A stretch of 12,516 nt of DNA, taken from the NCBI GenBank assembly GCA_025960445.1, contig JAICIT010000025.1, positions 1-12,516 of the forward strand. The letters are read 5' to 3'. Numbering within the stretch: position 1 is the stretch's first letter; each line of letters starts with the position of its first letter. The stretch comes from Bradyrhizobium sp. (GTDB taxonomy: Bacteria > Pseudomonadota > Alphaproteobacteria > Rhizobiales > Xanthobacteraceae). The position numbers and the translations under genes were made by a program. This document shows, in pieces, positions 7,456 through 12,516 of the stretch. The notes under the pieces are model-generated. The model did no database searches, was not told where the DNA came from, and saw only the letters and a list, made by a program, of their open reading frames with translations.

Positions 7456-8328
7456 ATGACTAATCGCTTTATGCTGTCGGTAGCGGCCGCCGCGCTGATC
7501 GCCGGGGCCGGGTTCGCCAATGCGCAGGGAACCGGCGGCCATCAGGGAGCTTCGGGTTCCACTGCTCAACAAAGCGCGCCTTCCTCGGGAGCCGGCGGTT
7601 CGGCGACACAGGGCCGTGACGAATCGAGCGGTGCCTCGTCAGGCATGAAGTCCAGCCAATCCGAGGAGAAATCGGGAACGGCTGGCAAGAACCAGCGCGC
7701 CGACGAAACGCGTGGTCAGAAGTCCAACAGCATGAGTTCGGATAATGACCGTGGCAAGGGCGGCAAGGACATGAAGGCCGAAGGTCGTCAGGACAAGGAA
7801 ATGAAGGCCGAGGGCCGCCAGGACCGCAACAACATGAAGGCGGAAGGCCGCGAAGATCGTGATCACAATAAGAGCGCTGCGGGCCGAGAGGATCGCGACC
7901 GCAACAAGAACGCCGAAAGCCGCGAGGGTCGCGACCGCGATCGCAACATGAACGCCGAAAGCCGTGAGGGTCGCGACCGCGACCGCAACATGAGCGCTGA
8001 GGGTCGCGAAGGCCGTAACGGCAGCGTTGAATCAAGGTCCAGTACAACCACCACCGGACAGGCTGGCGCCGCCGCGAAGCTTTCGACCGAGCAGCGAACC
8101 AAGATCACAACCGTGATCAGGGAACAGCACGTCAAGCCGGTTGAGCACGTCAACTTCTCGATCTCCGTCGGAACCCGTGTTCCGCGCGACGTAAGCTTCC
8201 ATACGCTGCCGTCGCAGATCGTGACCATTTATCCGGAATGGCGTGGCTATGAGTACTTCCTGGTTCGCGATCAGATCGTCGTGGTTGACCCACGAACGCT
8301 AGAGATCGTGGCTGTGCTGGAAGCCTAA
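7456..8328 (+). CDS. Exported DUF1236 domain protein with charged tandem repeats
   Basis: A 290-residue secreted or periplasmic protein of unknown function. Residues 1-23 are a signal peptide ending FANAQ. Residues about 24-105 are Gly/Ser/Gln-rich and disordered. Residues 106-192 hold seven copies of a 10-14-residue Arg/Asp/Glu/Asn-rich unit. The C-terminus from about residue 225 (VEHVNFSISVGTRVPRDV, PEWRGYEYF from residue 260, then VVVDPRTLEIVAVLEA) matches the DUF1236 module common in Bradyrhizobium relatives, usually found in small exported proteins. ATG 7456 is chosen over GTG 7441 because GAGGAG (7443-7448) stands 7 bases before it. An EcfG-type promoter lies upstream and a strong terminator downstream, so it is a single-gene unit probably induced by general stress. 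The long highly charged middle suggests a flexible linker or a polyelectrolyte; this is inference. Confidence 0.88.
   Translation: MTNRFMLSVAAAALIAGAGFANAQGTGGHQGASGSTAQQSAPSSGAGGSATQGRDESSGASSGMKSSQSEEKSGTAGKNQRADETRGQKSNSMSSDNDRGKGGKDMKAEGRQDKEMKAEGRQDRNNMKAEGREDRDHNKSAAGREDRDRNKNAESREGRDRDRNMNAESREGRDRDRNMSAEGREGRNGSVESRSSTTTTGQAGAAAKLSTEQRTKITTVIREQHVKPVEHVNFSISVGTRVPRDVSFHTLPSQIVTIYPEWRGYEYFLVRDQIVVVDPRTLEIVAVLEA
7771..8031 (+). repeat. Seven in-frame tandem repeats inside the DUF1236 gene
   Basis: Units of 30, 33, 39, 36, 42, 42 and 39 bases begin at 7771, 7801, 7834, 7873, 7909, 7951 and 7993. They encode variants of (M/N/S)(K/A)AEGR(Q/E)DR followed by a short Asn/Arg/Asp tail. The two 42-base copies differ at only two positions, implying recent duplication, while the outer copies have diverged. 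All lengths are multiples of three, so copy-number change keeps the frame. Confidence 0.9.
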
Positions 8329-8352
8329 CGACTCAGCTAACAGCAACGCATC

Positions 8353-8381
8353 GGGGCGGGCACATTGCCCGCCCCTTTTTT
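8353..8381 (+). terminator. Intrinsic terminator after the DUF1236 gene
   Basis: A perfect 9-bp G/C stem (8353-8361 with 8367-8375), loop ACATT, followed by six T. It begins 25 bases after the stop codon. Confidence 0.93.
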
Positions 8382-8415
8382 GTGCGCGCTGTCCTGATTT
8401 CGGCGTCGTCCTGCT

Positions 8416-8450
8416 GAATAGAAAATGGCCGCTGGAAATGTCCAGCGGCC
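8416..8450 (-). terminator. Intrinsic terminator for minus-strand transcription
   Basis: A perfect 10-bp stem (8427-8436 with 8441-8450) and 4-base loop. Read on the minus strand it is followed by ATTTTCTATTC, giving a U-rich tail; on the plus strand no T-run follows. It therefore ends transcripts coming from the small membrane-protein gene at 8645-8800 and faces the DUF1236 terminator. Confidence 0.7.
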
Positions 8451-8644
8451 CGCCGGGCTTAAAAATTATTGGGAAGTAAAATGCCGCGCAGCCCCGGTGC
8501 CAATCACCTTACTCGCACCTGCCGAATGCTGGGGAAGTAAAATACCTGTTCCATCACGGAACAAGGCGGGCTGTGGCCAGGCAGACACAACTACGCTGCC
8601 GAAGTGATCCACCGATGGCGAACGAGACTATGTTTCGCCAGCGA
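8451..8644 (-). other. Non-coding stretch, probable long 3' UTR with repeats and a hairpin
   Basis: No credible gene is seen here on either strand. Between the small gene's stop and the minus-strand terminator lie a 12-base direct repeat GGGAAGTAAAAT (8471-8482 and 8532-8543, 61 bases apart) and a hairpin TGTTCC/GGAACA (8547-8552 with 8558-8563, loop ATCAC). It would be a roughly 195-base 3' untranslated region, or could release a small RNA. Its function is unknown. Confidence 0.4.
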
Positions 8645-8800
8645 TCAGAACATGCCGTAGTTCACCTCCAGGCCGGAGAAGGCCAGGCATAAAGAGACCA
8701 ACAGTCCGGCTCCACAGAACAGGGCAATCGCTTCAAAATTCTCGACGTCGAACGAGATCGCAGGAATCGCATTCAAAAGAGCTTTTGCAATTGCTGTCAT
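8645..8800 (-). CDS. Small single-span membrane protein, 51 residues
   Basis: A short gene reading MTAIAKALLNAIPAISFDV at its start and SGLEVNYGMF at its end. Residues about 23-43 (EAIALFCGAGLLVSLCLAFSG) form one hydrophobic span with two cysteines, so an inner-membrane peptide is likely. ATG 8800 is preceded at 7 bases by GAGGG, a good ribosome site, and a minus-strand terminator lies beyond its stop. These flanking signals, and a protein-like composition with a short polar N-terminus and one clear span, argue that it is real despite its length. I do not recognise a named family. It is transcribed away from aroQ and toward the DUF1236 gene. Its function is unknown; small spans of this kind often modulate a larger membrane protein or respond to stress, but nothing here shows which. 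Confidence 0.68.
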   Translation of the reverse strand: MTAIAKALLNAIPAISFDVENFEAIALFCGAGLLVSLCLAFSGLEVNYGMF

Positions 8801-9200
8801 GGCCGCACCCTCAGTTTATTGGATAGCGGCATTGATATCGGCCGTTCGTATCATCGCGATTTCGCCGCGCAGGTGAAATGGCTTTGATTGCGTTTCAAAT
8901 GCGTTTCATGAGTTCGCTGGAGAGCGACCCCGAAACAGCTCCCGATCGCGAGGCCGTTTCAGCATCGACCGGGTGAGCCGCACTTGTTCGGACAATCCCG
9001 GTCCAGGTAACAGAAGCCCGCGACGAAGACGCGCCTGATTTAAAGCGAGTACAGTTAATTCGCGTAGTTTCCGCAAGTTCTGCGTGGCTTTTTACCAGTT
9101 GAATGAGGCGTTTGAGGGCTGGCCAACACGAGTGAAAGGCTTCCCCTTGGGCCGGTTGTTACCTATAACCCGGCACCTGCTGTCATATACCGGAGCCTGG
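8801..9200. other. Non-coding region between the small gene and aroQ
   Basis: Four hundred bases hold divergent control regions and no supported gene. Apart from the tandem TGCGTTTCA site, the best feature is a possible -10 element TATAAC at 9164-9169. It lies about 30 bases before the aroQ start and inside an imperfect inverted repeat GCCGGTT/AACCCGGC (9151-9173). Its -35 region is poor. An open frame runs upstream from aroQ to GTG 9084, but its sequence does not look like part of the enzyme. Confidence 0.35.
8889..8908. repeat. Tandem 9-base site with an 11-base period
   Basis: TGCGTTTCA occurs at 8889-8897 and again at 8900-8908, one helical turn apart. It lies 89-108 bases upstream of the small membrane-protein start and about 290 bases before aroQ. 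Further GTTTC/GAAAC elements occur at 8931-8935 and 8956-8960. The arrangement resembles a regulator binding site, but no known consensus is matched. Confidence 0.4.
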
Positions 9201-9668
9201 ATGGCCAAGAGTGTTGCCGAGACGATCTACGTCCTCAACGGCCCAAACCTCAACTTGCTCGGGACCCGCGAGCCCGAGACCTATGGCCATGCGACGCTCG
9301 CCGACGTTGAGAGGCTTTGCGCCGTCACGGCAGCGCCGTTCGGCCTTGAAGCCGATTGCCGCCAGTCCAACCGCGAAGGTGAGTTGATTGATTTCATCCA
9401 CGAAGCCCATGCCAAAAAGGCGGTTGGCATTATCATCAACGCAGGGGCTTATTCCCATACTTCGATCGCGCTGCATGACGCTCTCATGGCGGTGAAGATC
9501 CCAACCGTCGAAGTGCACATCAGTAATATCCATGCGCGCGAAAATTTCCGCGATCACTCCTTCACGGCTCGCGCTGCCTTTGCAACGCTGAGCGGCTTCG
9601 GCATTGATGGCTACCGGCTCGCCATCAATGGTCTTGCCGCCAAAATCGGCATGAAGGCGAAAGCCTGA
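9201..9668 (+). CDS. aroQ: Type II 3-dehydroquinate dehydratase
   Basis: Catalyses the third step of the shikimate pathway, 3-dehydroquinate to 3-dehydroshikimate, in the cytosol as a dodecamer (family knowledge). The 155-residue product has the expected length. Visible motifs are [19 protein letters not shown] with catalytic Tyr28 and nearby Arg23, [16 protein letters not shown] with Asn80, [12 protein letters not shown] with catalytic His106, and FRDHS with Arg117. NAGAYSHTS replaces the more common NPGAYTHTS, keeping the key Asn. ATG 9201 is chosen because GGAG (9192-9195) lies five bases upstream and the protein then begins just before the conserved first strand; an upstream GTG at 9084 would add 39 unlikely residues. 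It heads a probable operon with accB (45-base gap) and accC, an order often seen in alphaproteobacteria. Confidence 0.96.
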   Translation: MAKSVAETIYVLNGPNLNLLGTREPETYGHATLADVERLCAVTAAPFGLEADCRQSNREGELIDFIHEAHAKKAVGIIINAGAYSHTSIALHDALMAVKIPTVEVHISNIHARENFRDHSFTARAAFATLSGFGIDGYRLAINGLAAKIGMKAKA

Positions 9669-9713
9669 ACAAGCCGCCTGTTCACCCCTTTTAGAAAGTT
9701 CCGGATCGAGATC

Positions 9714-10193
9714 ATGGCGCGCCAGCCTGACGAGAAGACAGCAAAACCCAAAACGGATGACAGCGCGCTCATTCGCGAACTCGCATTACTGCTCGACGAA
9801 ACCAATCTGACGGAAATCGAAATCGAGCGCGCAGGATTGCGGGTGCGCGTCGCGCGCAGCGTCGGGATGGCCGTATCGATGACACCGGGCTATCCAGCCG
9901 TCGCATCCGCGAACATCCCCGCGGCAGCGCCGCTGGAGATTACCGAGCTTGCGCAACATCCCGGCGTAGTTCCCTCGCCGATGGTGGGCACCGCGTATTG
10001 GGCTTCCGAACCGGGCGCCAAGCCGTTCATCGAGGTCGGCAGCAAAGTATCACTTGGACAAACGCTGCTGATCATCGAAGCGATGAAGACGATGAACCAG
10101 ATTCCATCGCCGCGCGCGGGCACGGTGACGCGAATTCTCGTCGAGGACGGCCAACCGGTCGAATTCGGTGAGCCGCTGGTGATTATTGAATAA
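9714..10193 (+). CDS. accB: Biotin carboxyl carrier protein of acetyl-CoA carboxylase
   Basis: Carries biotin between the biotin carboxylase and carboxyltransferase subunits in malonyl-CoA synthesis, the committed step of fatty acid synthesis. The 159-residue protein has the usual layout. The N-terminal helical part ([32 protein letters not shown], read in two segments, residues 17-48) is followed by an Ala/Pro-rich linker (about 52-75). The biotinyl domain comes last, with EAMKTMNQI placing the biotinylated lysine at residue 125. [19 protein letters not shown] (from 88) includes the thumb region typical of AccB rather than other biotinyl domains. Start ATG 9714 has only a weak purine-rich site (GATCGAG). 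accC follows after 24 bases, so the two are co-transcribed. Confidence 0.96.
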   Translation: MARQPDEKTAKPKTDDSALIRELALLLDETNLTEIEIERAGLRVRVARSVGMAVSMTPGYPAVASANIPAAAPLEITELAQHPGVVPSPMVGTAYWASEPGAKPFIEVGSKVSLGQTLLIIEAMKTMNQIPSPRAGTVTRILVEDGQPVEFGEPLVIIE

Positions 10194-10217
10194 CATTCGT
10201 CAAACTCAGGCGCTGCG

Positions 10218-11567
<1,350 letters not shown>

Positions 11568-11569
11568 GT

Positions 11570-11585
11570 CCGCCCCGCGGGGCGG
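11570..11585. other. GC palindrome just after accC
   Basis: CCGCCCCGCGGGGCGG is a perfect 16-base palindrome three bases after the accC stop. It could form a tight hairpin that slows polymerase or protects the 3' end, but no T-run follows, so it is not a standard intrinsic terminator. Confidence 0.4.
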
Positions 11586-11592
11586 TCGCGCG

Positions 11593-11617
11593 GGAACCAA
11601 ACTTCAAATCGGGCGTT
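11593..11617 (+). promoter_or_regulatory. EcfG-type general stress promoter of the histidine kinase gene
   Basis: GGAAC at 11593-11597, a 16-base spacer and CGTT at 11614-11617 match the EcfG consensus exactly, with the same spacing as the promoter of the DUF1236 gene. It ends 62 bases before the GTG start of the kinase. An inverted repeat AACCAA/TTGGTT (11595-11600 with 11625-11630), with an inner GGCG/CGCC hairpin, overlaps it and could be an operator or a weak accC terminator. Confidence 0.65.
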
Positions 11618-11679
11618 GTGCGCCTTGGTTTCGTTCGGGGCACTGCTAAAAATCCAAGGGTTCGTGACGCGAGATTGCT

Positions 11680-12516
11680 GTGACGCCTGACGCCGCACGT
11701 CGGCGTGCGATTGGCCAGATCCTGCTGCTCGCAGCGGGATTTTTGGTGCTGGTCGGGATCAGTATGTCCTCGGTCCTGCTGGTCGACAAAGCGCGCGAAG
11801 ACAGCGGTCTGGTACTTCACACCGTCGAAGTCGAAAATCAGATCAACACATTACTGTTGGAAATTCGCCGGGCTGAAAGCGCTGCCCGGGGTTACCTGCT
11901 GACGCGACAGCCCGAATATCTGGAAGATCATGACAAGGCGGTTGCGGCCATTGTTCCCGAAGTTCAGAGACTGTCGGATTTGACCGCCGACGATGCATTT
12001 CAAGTCGAAAAGATCAGGACACTGCGGCCGGCCGTGAAGGCCCGGCTTGAGCAGTTCGGGAAAGAGATCAACTTCGTCAAGCAGAACCAACCCGACGGCG
12101 CTGTCGCCGTGATGCGTGATGCTGCCGCAGCCCGTACCAGCGATACCATTCGTGATTTGGCGCTCGCGATGCGCAGCGAGGAAGAGCGGCTGTTTGCGGC
12201 GCGAACCGTCAATGCCGATCGAGCGCAGCAACTGGCATCGGTCGTAACCATCACCGGCTCAGGGCTCGTGATCGCGCTTGCGGGCATCTCGATCTTCCTT
12301 GTGCGGCGTTCGGCTCGCGCTCGTGACGCCGCGGAATCCCAATTGCGTGACAGCAACCTCAATCTGGAGGCCACTGTCGATGAACGCACCGCCGACCTGC
12401 GCGAAGCTAACAATGAAATCCAGCGTTTCGCCTACATCGTCAGTCACGATTTGCGCTCGCCCCTGGTCAACATCATGGGTTTTACAAGCGAGCTTGAGGA
12501 ATTGCGGCTGGACATT
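11680..12516 (+). CDS. CHASE3-domain sensor histidine kinase, 3'-truncated by the window edge
   Basis: A membrane sensor kinase of a two-component system; 279 residues are visible and the frame stays open to the window end. Residues about 11-34 form the first membrane span. Residues about 36-182 are an extracytoplasmic helical domain of CHASE3 type (INTLLLEIRRAESAARGYLL is characteristic). Residues about 186-208 form the second span, followed by a coiled-coil linker (ESQLRDSNLNLEATVDERTADL). The HisKA dimerisation helix has the phospho-acceptor His256 in FAYIVSHDLRSPLVNIMGF. The ATPase domain lies beyond the window. The start is GTG 11680: a TGA at 11665-11667 closes the frame upstream, no other start codon lies between, and GAG stands six bases before. 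The EcfG-type promoter upstream suggests stress induction. The stimulus and partner regulator are unknown. Confidence 0.9.
   Translation, partial: MTPDAARRRAIGQILLLAAGFLVLVGISMSSVLLVDKAREDSGLVLHTVEVENQINTLLLEIRRAESAARGYLLTRQPEYLEDHDKAVAAIVPEVQRLSDLTADDAFQVEKIRTLRPAVKARLEQFGKEINFVKQNQPDGAVAVMRDAAAARTSDTIRDLALAMRSEEERLFAARTVNADRAQQLASVVTITGSGLVIALAGISIFLVRRSARARDAAESQLRDSNLNLEATVDERTADLREANNEIQRFAYIVSHDLRSPLVNIMGFTSELEELRLDI

Noticed and set aside
8547..8563. GGAAC/GTTCC hairpin as an EcfG promoter
   Set aside because: No CGTT occurs 16 or 17 bases after GGAAC on either strand; it is simply a hairpin.
8425..8607. 60-codon plus-strand open frame
   Set aside because: It begins inside the terminator stem, has no ribosome site, and its translation looks random.
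8888..8925. Heat-shock (RpoH) promoter upstream of the small membrane-protein gene
   Set aside because: TTTGAA and CCATTT on the minus strand lie only about 12 bases apart, too close for the known alphaproteobacterial RpoH spacing.
8878..8976. 32-codon plus-strand open frame starting MALIAFQMRF
   Set aside because: It has only a weak upstream AGG, overlaps the tandem TGCGTTTCA site, and nothing in the translation resembles a protein segment.
9084..9200. N-terminal extension of aroQ from GTG 9084
   Set aside because: It adds 39 residues unlike the family, while ATG 9201 has a GGAG site and gives the normal enzyme length.

Overview
The window reads as a chromosomal core segment of an alphaproteobacterium, most likely the Bradyrhizobium/Rhodopseudomonas/Nitrobacter/Afipia group (Nitrobacteraceae). 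This is inferred from the GC-rich coding style, an RNase E with a long acidic and arginine-rich tail, a DUF1236 stress-type exported protein, the aroQ-accB-accC order, and promoter motifs matching the alphaproteobacterial general-stress sigma factor EcfG. No database was consulted, so the placement is by recognition only.

Layout. Positions 1-2189 hold the 3' two thirds of rne (RNase E), which converges on dctA (2239-3558, minus strand) across a shared hairpin terminator. A class I/II PLP aminotransferase (3738-4925, minus) lies upstream of dctA on the same strand. Divergent from it are a periplasmic M48 metalloprotease with a TPR tail (5026-6429, TTG start) and a DsbA/ScsC-like disulfide protein (6490-7257), which together look like an envelope protein quality-control pair ending in a terminator. 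Next comes an accessory-looking stretch. It holds an exported DUF1236 protein with a seven-unit charged repeat (7456-8328) behind a perfect EcfG-type promoter, two back-to-back terminators, and a 51-residue single-span membrane protein on the minus strand (8645-8800). About 400 bases of non-coding DNA follow. The window then returns to housekeeping genes with the aroQ-accB-accC cluster (9201-11567: type II dehydroquinase, biotin carboxyl carrier protein, biotin carboxylase). It ends inside a CHASE3-domain sensor histidine kinase (11680 onward) that also has a perfect EcfG-type promoter.

How the genes relate. rne governs RNA decay. dctA imports C4-dicarboxylates. The aminotransferase acts on amino or keto acids of unknown identity. 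The M48 and DsbA proteins act in the periplasm. accB and accC make the biotin carboxylase half of acetyl-CoA carboxylase, with aroQ (shikimate pathway) upstream. The DUF1236 gene and the histidine kinase are linked by their promoters rather than by position, since both appear to belong to the general stress response.

I see no CRISPR array, tRNA, rRNA, insertion sequence, phage gene or defence system, and no clear evidence of a wholly undescribed system. The most noteworthy points are the two exact EcfG-type promoters, the repeat-bearing DUF1236 protein, the unlisted small membrane protein with its structured downstream region, and an 11-base-period tandem site upstream of that small gene.
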